Shown: piece after piece, positions 40,743 to 50,733 of the stretch | How positions within the stretch are numbered: the first letter of the stretch is position 1 | How the letters are laid out: each line of letters starts with the position of its first letter | Assembly (NCBI RefSeq): GCF_000429685.1 | Contig: NZ_AUCI01000006.1 | Span: forward strand, 186,001-250,000 | DNA from: Salibacterium aidingense DSM 18341 | GTDB taxonomy: Bacteria; Bacillota; Bacilli; Bacillales; Marinococcaceae | Length of the DNA stretch: 64,000 nucleotides | Reading direction: 5' to 3' | Translations under genes and position numbers: made by a program | Notes under the pieces: model-generated | The model's input: the letters and a program-made list of their open reading frames with translations, nothing else | Told to the model about the DNA's origin: nothing | Database searches by the model: none

Positions 40743-41927
40743 TCAGGTGTAGTCCGGTTTCACCGAAATAGAACCGGTTTTCGTACTGGCATTCAAACGC
40801 AGTCTTGGAGCGGCTGCATGATTAGATGTGAAGCGCAGCGATTTTTGAATAAAATCTTTTTTCTCTTCATGAATGTCCATATCGCTCAGGGAATAATTGT
40901 AATTCCCAACATTCGTCCGTAATTGTCCTTCGGTACGAATATGCTCCGGAACGGTAACAAATATACTTCCTGTGGTTGCCGAGAGGTTCGCTCTGGCATC
41001 CTGAGTAATTTTGATCAAGCTGTCAATCGTCCCATTCACAGATTCCGCTTCCAAATCCCGGATTTCGGAGTTTAGTTCTATGGTGCCGTTCATGGTTTTA
41101 ATATCTCCAATGTCCACGCGCCCGCCCGTTATTTTTATGGGGCCGTTCACTGTTTCCGCATGAAACTTCATGGCATCCGGGTTTTGGATCGTGAGGCTTC
41201 CATTCACTGCTTTAGCAGAAAAACTGTTTACTTTTACTTCTTCCCCTTTCAAATGCCCGTTAAACGTGTAGGCCTGCAGACGTTCATACGTTTTACGCGG
41301 AACATACATTACGGCATTCACTTTTATTGATTTGGTTCTCGTATAAAACTGCAGATGACTGCCGTCAACTTCAAATGCGGTCTGGTTCAGAAATTCCTCC
41401 CGGGCTTCGTCCTGGGTTCTGCCCTTATATACCTTCACATCACATTCTATTTTCACATCCGGCTCATCCCAGGGTTTCCATTCCAGCGAGCCGTTTTCAA
41501 GCGAAACATCAACCACCGACTGTTCCATATTTTTATGCTGGAAGATATGGTGAACTTCCTGATACGGGCCAAAATTAAAATCAAGATCTAGTTCTTTTAT
41601 TTTCTGAATGGCACTGTCGATAAAGTCAGTGAATCCTGTGGCGGGATCCGTTTTTTTCCGCCTTTCGGATTCCTCGCCGTTTTCTGTCTGCTGCTCTTTC
41701 TCCCGGCTGACCCGGGTCGACAATTCTGTCTCTGTTGAAGCTTCCGTGACAGTCCCCTGCTGCTCTTTCGGACCAGAACCTTCCTCCGGCCCGGAAACCG
41801 AAGCATTGCTATCCTCTTGCTGATCCTCCGATTTAGAGTTTAAGGCTTTTAAAAGTTTCGATCCATCTTCCGGAGTGATTTTTCCCTCTTCCACCATTTT
41901 TAATATTAGTTTGCGTTCTTCCTCCAT
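40743..41927 (-). CDS. yvlB: DUF4097 envelope-stress protein YvlB
   Basis: 394 residues. Residues 1-45 are the short helical hairpin EEERKLILKMVEEGKITPEDGSKLLKAL seen in LiaX/YvlB proteins, followed by an acidic low-complexity linker (about 45-95). Residues about 150-390 are repeated beta-strands of the DUF4097 type (AKAVNGSLTIQN, AETVNGPIKITGG, AESVNGTIDS). Start at 41927 with AAGGAAGGG ahead; the frame extends to 41969. In B. subtilis the operon responds to envelope stress. Confidence 0.88.
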   Translation of the reverse strand: MEEERKLILKMVEEGKITPEDGSKLLKALNSKSEDQQEDSNASVSGPEEGSGPKEQQGTVTEASTETELSTRVSREKEQQTENGEESERRKKTDPATGFTDFIDSAIQKIKELDLDFNFGPYQEVHHIFQHKNMEQSVVDVSLENGSLEWKPWDEPDVKIECDVKVYKGRTQDEAREEFLNQTAFEVDGSHLQFYTRTKSIKVNAVMYVPRKTYERLQAYTFNGHLKGEEVKVNSFSAKAVNGSLTIQNPDAMKFHAETVNGPIKITGGRVDIGDIKTMNGTIELNSEIRDLEAESVNGTIDSLIKITQDARANLSATTGSIFVTVPEHIRTEGQLRTNVGNYNYSLSDMDIHEEKKDFIQKSLRFTSNHAAAPRLRLNASTKTGSISVKPDYT

Positions 41928-42080
41928 GATTGATCCCTTCCTTTTATTCAATTTAAGGGTATTTCGCAAACATGATTGCTTATTCCTTTATACGTCAACG
42001 ATACCGTTTCCGTTTCAATATTTCTTCCGTCTGAAGTCGGAGTCCCTCTCCCTCTGGTGCCCGTTTTTCCGTTCGTAAAG

Positions 42081-42153
42081 GAAAAAGCTGCTCCGCAGAA
42101 AAAAGCAAATGGCCGGTTCGCGGTATCCATTTCTCGTCTGCAGGGCAGCTTTC
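42081..42153 (-). terminator. Long-hairpin terminator after uvrA
   Basis: AAAGCTGC-CC-TGCAGA pairs with TCTGC-GGA-GCAGCTTT across a 37-base loop on the minus strand, then TTCCTTT. It begins 4 bases after the uvrA stop. Confidence 0.6.
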
Positions 42154-42156
42154 ATG

Positions 42157-45042
42157 TTAGGAAGAGGAAGGCTCCGCCACCTGCCGGGCAGCTGCCAATC
42201 GTTCTTCCATCCGTTTTTGTTCCCGCTCTAAAATTGGTTTCAAATAATAGCCGGTGTAAGATTGTTTATCTTCCGCTACGTTTTCAGGAGACCCGGTGGT
42301 TACAATTTTACCGCCGCCGTCTCCTCCTTCCGGTCCGAGATCAATAATATGATCTACCGTTTTGATCACATCCAGGTTATGCTCAATGATAATAACAGTA
42401 TCCCCATTATCCACTAACCGCTGCAATACTGTCATCAACCGGTCTATATCATCGACATGCAGCCCTGTGGTGGGTTCATCAAGAATATAAAGAGACTTTC
42501 CGGTAGAGCGGCGCTGCAGCTGGCTGGCAAGTTTCACCCGCTGCGCTTCCCCTCCGGAGAGCGTTGTCGCCTGCTGGCCCAGAGTAATGTAGCCTAATCC
42601 CACATCATACAGGGTTTGGATTTTCCGCCTGATTTTCGGGATGTTTTCGAAGAAAGAAAGAGCTTCTTCTACGGTCATGGCCAGGACATCCGCTATATTT
42701 TTTCCTTTGTAGCGTATGTCAAGTGTATCTCGATTATACCTCGTTCCGCCGCACTCTTCACATGGAACATAAACGTCCGGCAGAAAATGCATTTCAATCT
42801 TGATAATTCCGTCCCCTTTGCAGGCTTCACAGCGCCCGCCTTTAACGTTGAAGCTGAACCTTCCTTTTTTATAACCTCTTGTTTTAGCTTCGTTAGTCAT
42901 CGCGAACACATCACGAATGTCATCAAACACCCCGGTATAAGTTGCCGGATTAGAGCGGGGAGTGCGGCCGATCGGGGATTGGTCAATATCCACAACCTTT
43001 TCCAGCTGTTCTATTCCCTCTACTTTTTTATGGGCTCCTGGTTTATCCTTGCCGCGGTGAAGCTTCTGCGCCAGTGATTTATATAAAATATCATTGATCA
43101 GTGTGCTTTTACCCGAACCAGATACTCCGGTTACCGCCGTCAGCAGACCAAGCGGAACCTTGGCATTAACATTACGAAGGTTGTTTTCCCGTGCTCCCTT
43201 TATCGTAACCCACCTGTTCTGAGGCTGCCTGCGGACCGCGGGGAGCGGAATGAATTTTGCCCCGGACAGATACTGGCCGGTTAATGATTCTCTGTCTTCC
43301 TTTATTTCATCCGGAGTTCCCTCCGAGACAACGTAACCGCCGTGAACTCCCGCTCCAGGGCCGATATCTACGATATGATCGGCAGCAAGCATCGTATCTT
43401 CATCATGCTCTACTACAATAAGCGTATTCCCGAGATCACGCATTCTTTCAAGAGTTTGAATAAGACGATTGTTATCGCGCTGATGCAGGCCGATAGAAGG
43501 TTCATCCAGAATATACAGAACCCCCATTAGAGACGAGCCGATCTGGGTGGCCAGACGGATACGCTGCGCTTCTCCGCCTGATAAGGTTCCAGCTGATCTG
43601 CTCAGTGTCAGATAATCAAGACCGACATTAATTAGAAAACCAAGTCTCTCTTCAATTTCCCGTAAAATAAGCCGTGCAATGGTGAGCTCTTTCTCCGACA
43701 GTTCAAGATACTCAAAAAAGCTCCTCGCATCTTTAATGGAAAGGTCAGCAACCTCGCCGATATGGCTTCCTCCAACCTTGACTGCCAGACTTTCTTTACG
43801 CAGACGGTGACCTTTGCACGTCGGGCAGTTGGTCTTGGCCATATACTGTTCCATCTGTTCCCGGATAAAGTCGGAAGAGGTCTCGTGATAACGGCGGGAC
43901 ACATTGTTCAGCACGCCTTCAAAATAAATATTCCGTTCCGTAATACGGCCGCGGTCGTTTTCATAGCGGAAGGTCATTCGCTCTTTGCTGCTTCCGTGCA
44001 GCAGAATGTCCACTTTCTCTTGCGGCAGCTCTTTCACCGGGGTATTCATATCAATATTAAAGTGACGGCAGACCGAAGACAGAAGCTGCGGATAATAATT
44101 TGAGCTGGTCGGCTCCCAGGCTGCAATCGCATGATCATTCAGCGTCCGGTCCCAGTCGGGGATCACCAGTTCTTCATCCACTTCCAGTTTACTACCTAAT
44201 CCATCACAAGAAGGGCAGGCGCCGAAGGGACTGTTAAACGAGAACAGCCGCGGTTCCAGCTCACCAATGGAGAATCCGCAGTGTGGACAAGCATGGTGCT
44301 GATTAAACAGAAGTTCCTCTCCATCAATAACATCAGCCATTGCTTTCCCGCCGCTTAATTCAAGGGCGGTTTCCAGAGAATCCGACAGACGCGTATCAAC
44401 ACCTTCTTTGATAACCACCCGGTCTACAACAACTTCAATATCATGTTTTTTGTTCTTTTCAAGGCTGATTTCCTCACTGACTTCCCGCATCTCCCCATCG
44501 ACACGAACCCGGACAAACCCTTTTTTCTTGAGGTCATCCAGTACTTTTACATGCTCTCCCTTACGCCCTGATATCAATGGAGCCAGAATCTGCATTTTGG
44601 TACGTTCCGGATATTCCATCATCATATCCACCATCTGCTGGACAGTCTGAGATGAAATTTCCACTCCGTGTTTCGGACAAATCGGCCGTCCTACCCGGGC
44701 AAACAAAAGGCGCAGGTAGTCATAGATTTCTGTGACCGTTCCCACGGTGGAACGCGGATTACGGCTGGTTGTTTTCTGGTCAATCGATATAGCAGGGGAA
44801 AGCCCCTCAATTGAATCGACGTCCGGTTTATCCATTTGTCCCAGAAACTGTCTGGCATAAGCGGACAGTGATTCTACATAACGGCGCTGTCCTTCCGCGT
44901 AAATGGTGTCAAAGGCAAGCGACGACTTCCCGGATCCCGATAAACCAGTTAACACGACCAATTTACCGCGGGGAATGGTCACGTCGATATCCTTCAGGTT
45001 ATGGGAACGGGCTCCTTTGATCTGCAAATTTTCTACCGACAT
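42157..45042 (-). CDS. uvrA: Excinuclease ABC subunit A
   Basis: 961 residues, damage-recognition ATPase of nucleotide excision repair. Two ABC modules, each split by insertions: Walker A GLSGSGKS near residue 30 and GVSGSGKS near 645, signature LSGGEAQR in both halves. Zinc modules are CPHCGFSIG...CPSC and CEACKGDG...CEECGG. Start at 45042, the fourth codon of the longest frame, because GGAAGGA has proper spacing only to it. 5 bases after uvrB. Confidence 0.98.
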   Translation of the reverse strand: MSVENLQIKGARSHNLKDIDVTIPRGKLVVLTGLSGSGKSSLAFDTIYAEGQRRYVESLSAYARQFLGQMDKPDVDSIEGLSPAISIDQKTTSRNPRSTVGTVTEIYDYLRLLFARVGRPICPKHGVEISSQTVQQMVDMMMEYPERTKMQILAPLISGRKGEHVKVLDDLKKKGFVRVRVDGEMREVSEEISLEKNKKHDIEVVVDRVVIKEGVDTRLSDSLETALELSGGKAMADVIDGEELLFNQHHACPHCGFSIGELEPRLFSFNSPFGACPSCDGLGSKLEVDEELVIPDWDRTLNDHAIAAWEPTSSNYYPQLLSSVCRHFNIDMNTPVKELPQEKVDILLHGSSKERMTFRYENDRGRITERNIYFEGVLNNVSRRYHETSSDFIREQMEQYMAKTNCPTCKGHRLRKESLAVKVGGSHIGEVADLSIKDARSFFEYLELSEKELTIARLILREIEERLGFLINVGLDYLTLSRSAGTLSGGEAQRIRLATQIGSSLMGVLYILDEPSIGLHQRDNNRLIQTLERMRDLGNTLIVVEHDEDTMLAADHIVDIGPGAGVHGGYVVSEGTPDEIKEDRESLTGQYLSGAKFIPLPAVRRQPQNRWVTIKGARENNLRNVNAKVPLGLLTAVTGVSGSGKSTLINDILYKSLAQKLHRGKDKPGAHKKVEGIEQLEKVVDIDQSPIGRTPRSNPATYTGVFDDIRDVFAMTNEAKTRGYKKGRFSFNVKGGRCEACKGDGIIKIEMHFLPDVYVPCEECGGTRYNRDTLDIRYKGKNIADVLAMTVEEALSFFENIPKIRRKIQTLYDVGLGYITLGQQATTLSGGEAQRVKLASQLQRRSTGKSLYILDEPTTGLHVDDIDRLMTVLQRLVDNGDTVIIIEHNLDVIKTVDHIIDLGPEGGDGGGKIVTTGSPENVAEDKQSYTGYYLKPILEREQKRMEERLAAARQVAEPSSS

Positions 45043-45047
45043 AATCG

Positions 45048-47024
45048 TCATCCTTCCGCTTTTAATTCAAGTAACATATCACGAAGTTCGGCCGCGCGTT
45101 CAAATTGAAGGTCTTTGGCGGCACTTTTCATTTCCGCTTCCATTTCGTCTATAACTTTCTGACGCTCTTTTTTACTCATTTTATCAAGAGCTGGTTTATC
45201 AAAGTCTTCTTTTTCATCCGAAGCAATGGTAGCCTGAATCAGTTCCGGTATTTCTTTTTGGATAGTTTTTGGTGTGATGCCGTGCTTTTCATTGTATTCT
45301 TTCTGAATCGCGCGGCGCCGGTTCGTTTCTTCGATCGCTGTATTCATCGATTTCGTGATGTTATCGGCATACATAACAACATGTCCGTTTGCATTTCGCG
45401 CCGCGCGTCCCATCGTCTGAATGAGAGAACGTTCGGCCCGGAGGAATCCCTCTTTATCTGCATCCAAAATCGCAACAAGAGAAACTTCTGGTATATCGAG
45501 CCCTTCCCGGAGCAGGTTGATGCCGACCAGCACATCAAATTCTCCGAGCCGCAGCTGCCGGACAATGTCGATCCGCTCCAGCGTTTTCACTTCCGAGTGC
45601 AGGTATTTCACGCGGATACCGACTTCCTTTAAATAGGAAGTCAGATCTTCTGCCATTTTTTTCGTAAGCGTTGTGACGAGAACCCTTTCATTACGCTCCC
45701 GCCGCTCGTGGATTTGTCCAATCAAGTCATCAATCTGTCCTTCAATCGGCTTTAATTCAATCGTTGGATCGAGCAGGCCGGTCGGACGGATAATTTGTTC
45801 AATCACTCCCGGTGAATGTTCGAGCTCATAAGGACCTGGGGTGGCTGATACATACACTACCTGCTGCAGCCGGTTTTCAAATTCCTCAAACTGCAGCGGC
45901 CGGTTATCCATGGCAGAAGGCAGACGGAACCCGTGATCCACCAGGACCTGCTTCCGCGCCCGGTCCCCTTTGAACATCCCGTTGACCTGCGGCAGGGTGA
46001 CGTGCGATTCGTCCACCACCAACAGAAAATCGTCCGGGAAAAAGTCCATCAGCGTATAAGGAGATTCCCCGGGACTGCGGAACGTCAGATGACGGGAATA
46101 GTTTTCGATCCCGGAACAGAATCCCATTTCACGCATCATCTCCAGATCATATTTCGTACGCTGCTCCAGACGCTGCGCCTCGAGTTCTCTTCCTTTATCC
46201 CGAAAAGCCTGAAGCTGCTGCTCCAGTTCCTTCTCTATATTCTCAATCGCCCGCTGCATCTTTTCCTCCCGCGTCACAAAGTGGGACGCGGGGAAAACAG
46301 CAACATGCTGGCGCTCTCCCAGTATTTCACCGGTTAGAGCATCCACTTCCGTAATCCGGTCGATTTCATCGCCGAAAAACTCGACACGGATGCAATGTTC
46401 ATCGCGGGAAGCCGGGAATATTTCTACGACATCCCCGCGCACCCGGAACGTCCCGCGCACAAAGTTAATGTCATTTCGTTCATACTGGATGTCAACTAAC
46501 TCTCTTAAAAGCGTGTTCCGTTCTTTTTCCATATCCTTGCGCAGAGAAAGCACAAGATCCCGGTACTCCTCCGGGGAACCCAGCCCGTAAATACAGGAAA
46601 CACTAGCCACAATGATCACGTCATTTCGTTCAAACAGCGCACTGGTGGCGGAGTGCCGTAATTTATCTATCTCATCATTAATACTGGCGTCTTTTTCAAT
46701 ATACATGTCGGTGGAAGGAACATATGCTTCCGGCTGGTAGTAATCATAATAACTGACAAAATACTCTACCGCATTATTGGGAAACAGTTCCTTAAACTCG
46801 TTGTAAAGCTGGCCTGCCAGCGTTTTATTATGAGCCATAACCAGAGTGGGCTTGTTCACATTCTGAATAACATTGGAAACCGTGAATGTTTTCCCCGTTC
46901 CCGTCGCCCCCAGCAGAGTTTGGTGTTTTTCTCCACGCTGCAGTCCCTTCGTAAGAGCTTCAATCGCTTCCGGCTGGTCGCCCTCGGGGGCATAGCCGGA
47001 AACCAGTTTAAATGTTTCATTCAT
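45048..47024 (-). CDS. uvrB: Excinuclease ABC subunit B
   Basis: 658 residues, helicase-like subunit that verifies damage with UvrA and recruits UvrC. Walker [11 protein letters not shown], beta-hairpin region [24 protein letters not shown], helicase motifs SATPGPYE and [14 protein letters not shown], and a C-terminal UVR domain ([22 protein letters not shown]). Start at 47024 ([13 protein letters not shown]) with GGGGGCG ahead. A LexA box lies upstream. First gene of the uvrB-uvrA operon. Confidence 0.98.
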   Translation of the reverse strand: MNETFKLVSGYAPEGDQPEAIEALTKGLQRGEKHQTLLGATGTGKTFTVSNVIQNVNKPTLVMAHNKTLAGQLYNEFKELFPNNAVEYFVSYYDYYQPEAYVPSTDMYIEKDASINDEIDKLRHSATSALFERNDVIIVASVSCIYGLGSPEEYRDLVLSLRKDMEKERNTLLRELVDIQYERNDINFVRGTFRVRGDVVEIFPASRDEHCIRVEFFGDEIDRITEVDALTGEILGERQHVAVFPASHFVTREEKMQRAIENIEKELEQQLQAFRDKGRELEAQRLEQRTKYDLEMMREMGFCSGIENYSRHLTFRSPGESPYTLMDFFPDDFLLVVDESHVTLPQVNGMFKGDRARKQVLVDHGFRLPSAMDNRPLQFEEFENRLQQVVYVSATPGPYELEHSPGVIEQIIRPTGLLDPTIELKPIEGQIDDLIGQIHERRERNERVLVTTLTKKMAEDLTSYLKEVGIRVKYLHSEVKTLERIDIVRQLRLGEFDVLVGINLLREGLDIPEVSLVAILDADKEGFLRAERSLIQTMGRAARNANGHVVMYADNITKSMNTAIEETNRRRAIQKEYNEKHGITPKTIQKEIPELIQATIASDEKEDFDKPALDKMSKKERQKVIDEMEAEMKSAAKDLQFERAAELRDMLLELKAEG

Positions 47025-47084
47025 TATGTCGCCCCCATTTATTACACTCAAGTTTATTCCAAATTCGTACATTACCGCTTATAC

Positions 47085-47093
47085 ATTATACCA
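47085..47093 (-). promoter_or_regulatory. uvrB promoter, extended -10
   Basis: Minus strand TGGTATAAT fits TGNTATAAT. No clear -35. Start point would be near 47078. Confidence 0.55.
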
Positions 47094-47121
47094 CATCTTA
47101 CATCAATTTAAACGACTTATT

Positions 47122-47135
47122 CGAATATATGTTCG
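47122..47135. promoter_or_regulatory. LexA (SOS) box of uvrBA
   Basis: CGAATATATGTTCG matches the Gram-positive LexA consensus CGAACRNRYGTTCG at 13 of 14 positions. It lies about 30-45 bases upstream of the -10, over the -35 region. DNA-damage induction of uvrBA is expected. Confidence 0.75.
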
Positions 47136-47337
47136 TTTTTTTATTAAAAAAATACATGCGGAACGTATGGTAGGACCGCACGTGTATCAAAGGAACGATG
47201 TCTTTTTGGTTATCCTTCACAAGCATCCTGCCGGAAGCTTTCCACTTGCTTCGTATAGCTTATGGTTTTTATCCAAATTTGTTCTGGCAGGGGCAGCAGC
47301 ATCTTCGAACAACTGGCGGGAGCCATGCAGGGAAACT

Positions 47338-47650
47338 GGAGGACATGAGAGCGGAATGCATGTATTCTAATGATCTCCACTTGGGGATGGAGGCCAGTAA
47401 ACTTTCCTTTTTTCTTTTCGTAACCGCCAAAAGCATTTGGGGGCCGGCCCTTCTTCTTTTTTCTTTGCTAATAGGGGCAAAAGCCGATGTGGAGGACATT
47501 AAAAGCTTCGTTCCGTTGCTTTGTGTCCTCCACGACTGTCTTCAGATTCCAGATCTTTACTGTCCCCCCTGAGGTATCCAGAAATCGAAACCGGACATCA
47601 AACGCAAAGTCCCTTCAAAAGGAGAAACCCATTCAATTGCTGTCCTTCAG
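47338..47650 (+). repeat. Dispersed intergenic repeat, family 2, copy 2
   Basis: Counterpart of 8411-8650, same orientation, about 70 bases longer through insertions after the core. Shared blocks are CTGGAGGACA, GGAGGCCAGTAA, CCAAAAGCATTTGGGG, GCTAATAG, CAAAAGCCGA, GTCCTCCA and CAATTGCTG. It occupies the uvrB-minJ gap (47025-47721). Apart from the uvrB control region I see no gene there. Confidence 0.65.
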
Positions 47651-47721
47651 GCACACCGCTTTCTAAAAAGATGTGCCTTAATAAACACGTCCGCTGCTGA
47701 ATTCTGCTTTAGCCGTCCTTT

Positions 47722-48915
47722 CTATAGCTGCACACCGGAGACAGGGTATTCTTCTTTTTCTTTTACCGTCAGCACCCCGATTTCATGGTGTTCGTTGTCA
47801 TATACGGCGGATTGGACATGGCGGAGTTCCCCGTTTATATCCAGTACTTCCACTTTGCAGTATGCAGAGTTTTTCTGAAGCCCTTTATAAAATTCTCTTT
47901 CCGTATGAACCGGCAGTCCGTTCACTTTCATGATGGTTTCCCCCGGTGCAAGACCCATTTTTGCGGCCGGGGATTCCGGGAGAACCGCTAAAATCAAGAC
48001 TCCATGGGAACGCGGCCTGAAAAACGCCGGCCTGCTGCTTTCTTCCGTATTCCGCCATACAATCAGCGCTTCCCGGAGCACAAACACGATAACAGCGGTG
48101 TATAAAACGGCTTCGGGATAATAAAAAGAAACAGCGGCTCCCACCCCGGCTGCGAGCCCGAGCATAATAATCCGCAGGCCTGTCCGTTTCACAGCTGGCG
48201 CAGGAAGTGTGTGAAAGATAGAGTAATCTGCTCCGACCGCAAGGGGAAGGATAAACAGAGCCAAACCTCCTTCTCCTGCCGAAAGAAGCGGCCACCAGGA
48301 AACAGGGTCAATCATCCCTTCAGGAACAAACATGACGGACGGGACCAGCCAAATCCGCCGAAGCCGGTGGGCCCCCACCCACTTTCCGCGGGTGCTTTTC
48401 ACTATCACCGGAGAGGTATTCTGCTTCCCATTGCGGAGTACAAGCAGCCCTTCCAGCACAATGAACGCAGCAAGCCAGATCAGCACAGGCTGGTAATTCA
48501 TCTCTTCCAGGACCTGAAACCAGCTGTCCACCATCTGATTTCCCGTTTCCCAAACCGGTAAAAAGAGAGCAAGAATGATCGCGGCGCTCACGGTGAAAGC
48601 CGGAGAAAGCCACTGTATCCGTCCTGTAAGCAGAATGAGAAAAACAAGGAGAGATACCAGACCTATAAAGACGAGAGGAATAGCCATACCTGTCACCACC
48701 ACAATGATCGATAACAAAGCTCCTGCGGCCAATCCTGGTAAAAGGGGAGCCGTAACGTCAAAAGCTGCCCGGAACATCCGGGTATGAAATGAAGCACGTT
48801 CTTTTTTTACGCGAAGGATGCCAAGCACAAACATCGCGACAGGAATCACATATGTAAGCGGATGAACAAAAAATCTTCCGAAACCCTGTAACAGTTCCCA
48901 GCCTATGTCACTCAT
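47722..48915 (-). CDS. minJ: Cell division topological determinant MinJ
   Basis: 397 residues. Residues about 15-290 contain roughly seven membrane helices. Residues about 300-385 are a cytoplasmic-side PDZ domain (VLPESPAAKMGLAPGETIMKVNG). MinJ bridges DivIVA and MinD at the pole and septum in Bacillus. The match rests on architecture and position (between uvrB and ctpB). GGAGGAG precedes the ATG. Confidence 0.85.
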   Translation of the reverse strand: MSDIGWELLQGFGRFFVHPLTYVIPVAMFVLGILRVKKERASFHTRMFRAAFDVTAPLLPGLAAGALLSIIVVVTGMAIPLVFIGLVSLLVFLILLTGRIQWLSPAFTVSAAIILALFLPVWETGNQMVDSWFQVLEEMNYQPVLIWLAAFIVLEGLLVLRNGKQNTSPVIVKSTRGKWVGAHRLRRIWLVPSVMFVPEGMIDPVSWWPLLSAGEGGLALFILPLAVGADYSIFHTLPAPAVKRTGLRIIMLGLAAGVGAAVSFYYPEAVLYTAVIVFVLREALIVWRNTEESSRPAFFRPRSHGVLILAVLPESPAAKMGLAPGETIMKVNGLPVHTEREFYKGLQKNSAYCKVEVLDINGELRHVQSAVYDNEHHEIGVLTVKEKEEYPVSGVQL

Positions 48916-48941
48916 GGCGGTTACTCCTCCTTTATTATGAC

Positions 48942-48970
48942 AAAAGCGCAGCGTTTACTGCGCTTTTTTT
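48942..48970. terminator. Terminator between ctpB and minJ
   Basis: AAAGCGCAG, 6-base loop, CTGCGCTTT with T-rich flanks on both strands. It separates ctpB from minJ. Confidence 0.75.
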
Positions 48971-49012
48971 ATTCTATTCTGTCTGCCTTCCTCTCCGTAA
49001 GGAACCCGGCTG

Positions 49013-50497
49013 TTATTCCGAAATTTTATCCACCATAACTTCAAGAGCTTTATTCAGCTGTTTGTCATTTTCCTGATCCCGTATTAATTCCAATAGATCC
49101 TGATTCATCCGGCCGGCCGTGTCTTCATCAATCATTCCTGTAACAGAAAGCTCTTCTGCGGACTCCTGGTAACTGCGGACGGCTTCCGCTGTCTGCCCGT
49201 CAAAGTAGCCATCTGTTCGGCCTGGATCGTAACCAAGCCCCTTCAGCATTTGCTGGGCAATCTCCACCTGTTCTCCGTTTGCTTCTTCCTTCAATTCATT
49301 CTCAGGGGAGAGCGCGGCCGAATAAAAGTATTCCGGCTGTTCTACTTCCACTGTCGGTTTGACGCCTTTTTCATGTATCCAGTTGCCGTCGGAGGTCAGC
49401 CATTTGAACATGGATAACTTCAGCTGGCTTCCATCTCCCAGCTCCATCGACTGCTGAACGGTTCCTTTCCCATAAGTGGTCTGGCCGACCAGTTCATAAT
49501 CGCCTGCTTCTTTCAGGGCTGCCGCAAGGATTTCAGACGCGGAAACACTGCCTTCGTCAATTAAGCCAACGATTGGGTATTCTTTTTTCTCATCCAATGT
49601 TGAGATGGATCGGGTCGTATTGCCGTCTGGTTCCTGAATCTGAACCACCGGTTCATCGCCGGGAATAATCAGGTCCCCAATATCTTCTACACTATTCAAA
49701 AAGCCGCCGGGGTTGCCCCGCACGTCAATCAATAACCCATCAATGCCTTCCTCTTCCAGTGAGTTTAACTGCTCCTCAAATTCGGAGGCTGTATCTTCAG
49801 AAAAGGAGGTCAATTCCAACAGGCCGATCGTCTTTCCGTTGTGTTCTATCGTATCCGAATGAACGGTTTCAATCGGAATCTTATCCCGTTCCACATCAAC
49901 TTTGAAAGGTTCCGAAGAGCCCTGCCTCTGAACAGTCAGTGTAACCGTAGAACCTTTTTCTCCGCGGATCTTCAGCACTGTCTCATTTAGAGTGTCGCCT
50001 TCTGTACTTTCGCCATCGACTTCAAGAATCTGGTCATTCGGCTGCAGGCCTGCTTTTTCAGCGGGGGATCCGCCAAATGGGGATACGATCGTTACCGTAT
50101 CATCCACCATGCTCACTTCCGCCCCGATTCCTTCAAAAGAAGATTCGAGCGACTGATTAAACTGAGAAGCCGTCTCTTCATCCATGTAAGCGGAATGAGG
50201 ATCATCCAGTTCATCCACCATCCCTTTTAACGCGCCTTCCCATAGTTTTTCTTCCTCTACATCTTCTACGTATTGGTTCTCAATCATTTGATAGACTTGT
50301 TCTACTTTATCCATGCCCTCCGCCGCAGTATCAGCGTCCGCCTGCTCTTGGGTGTTACCCTTTTGATCGGAGTTAGAAGCAGAAGAAGGGCCGTCGCCGG
50401 GCTGGTCGTTTATATTCATGCCGGCAAACACACCACCGGCTCCTGATATAAGAACAGCACCGGTTACCGCTGAAGCCAGCTTCACTTTCCATTCCAT
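49013..50497 (-). CDS. ctpB: Carboxy-terminal processing protease CtpB
   Basis: 494 residues, S41 family. An N-terminal membrane anchor or signal (1-27) is followed by an acidic linker, a helical domain (60-115), PDZ (about 120-200), the protease core and a C-terminal peptidoglycan-binding domain (about 405-475). The catalytic dyad is Ser319 in EGSVSASE and Lys344 in YGKGTVQ, 25 residues apart as in the family, with Gln348 following. In B. subtilis it cleaves SpoIVFA during sporulation. GAGGTG precedes the ATG. Confidence 0.95.
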   Translation of the reverse strand: MEWKVKLASAVTGAVLISGAGGVFAGMNINDQPGDGPSSASNSDQKGNTQEQADADTAAEGMDKVEQVYQMIENQYVEDVEEEKLWEGALKGMVDELDDPHSAYMDEETASQFNQSLESSFEGIGAEVSMVDDTVTIVSPFGGSPAEKAGLQPNDQILEVDGESTEGDTLNETVLKIRGEKGSTVTLTVQRQGSSEPFKVDVERDKIPIETVHSDTIEHNGKTIGLLELTSFSEDTASEFEEQLNSLEEEGIDGLLIDVRGNPGGFLNSVEDIGDLIIPGDEPVVQIQEPDGNTTRSISTLDEKKEYPIVGLIDEGSVSASEILAAALKEAGDYELVGQTTYGKGTVQQSMELGDGSQLKLSMFKWLTSDGNWIHEKGVKPTVEVEQPEYFYSAALSPENELKEEANGEQVEIAQQMLKGLGYDPGRTDGYFDGQTAEAVRSYQESAEELSVTGMIDEDTAGRMNQDLLELIRDQENDKQLNKALEVMVDKISE

Positions 50498-50604
50498 TGT
50501 GTTTACACCTCAGCTCTATATTTTTCCCGCTTTTTCATCAGTTGTGTCATCGGCGTCATTCTTCTATTCTAGCATGAATCTCGATTTCAACAAATATTAT
50601 TGGA

Positions 50605-50637
50605 TGAAAAAAACAGTCCCTGGCATACGGAACTGTC
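50605..50637 (-). terminator. Minus-strand terminator upstream of ctpB
   Basis: Minus strand ACAGTTCC, 8-base loop, GGGACTGT (one G-U pair), then TTTTTTTC. It lies about 110 bases before the ctpB start, so it ends transcripts reading antisense from tatC or acts as a ctpB leader attenuator. Confidence 0.6.
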
Positions 50638-50733
50638 CACATTTCGATCCCCCTCCCTCCGTACCTTGTTTTAACAACATTTTTATTATATTGTTTGGGT
50701 AAGACAGTACTTACCATAAAGGAGAGACCGGGA

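Noticed and set aside
41948-42130. 60-codon minus-strand frame between uvrA and yvlB
   Set aside because: No ribosome binding site, no recognisable motif, and its sequence overlaps the uvrA terminator hairpin.
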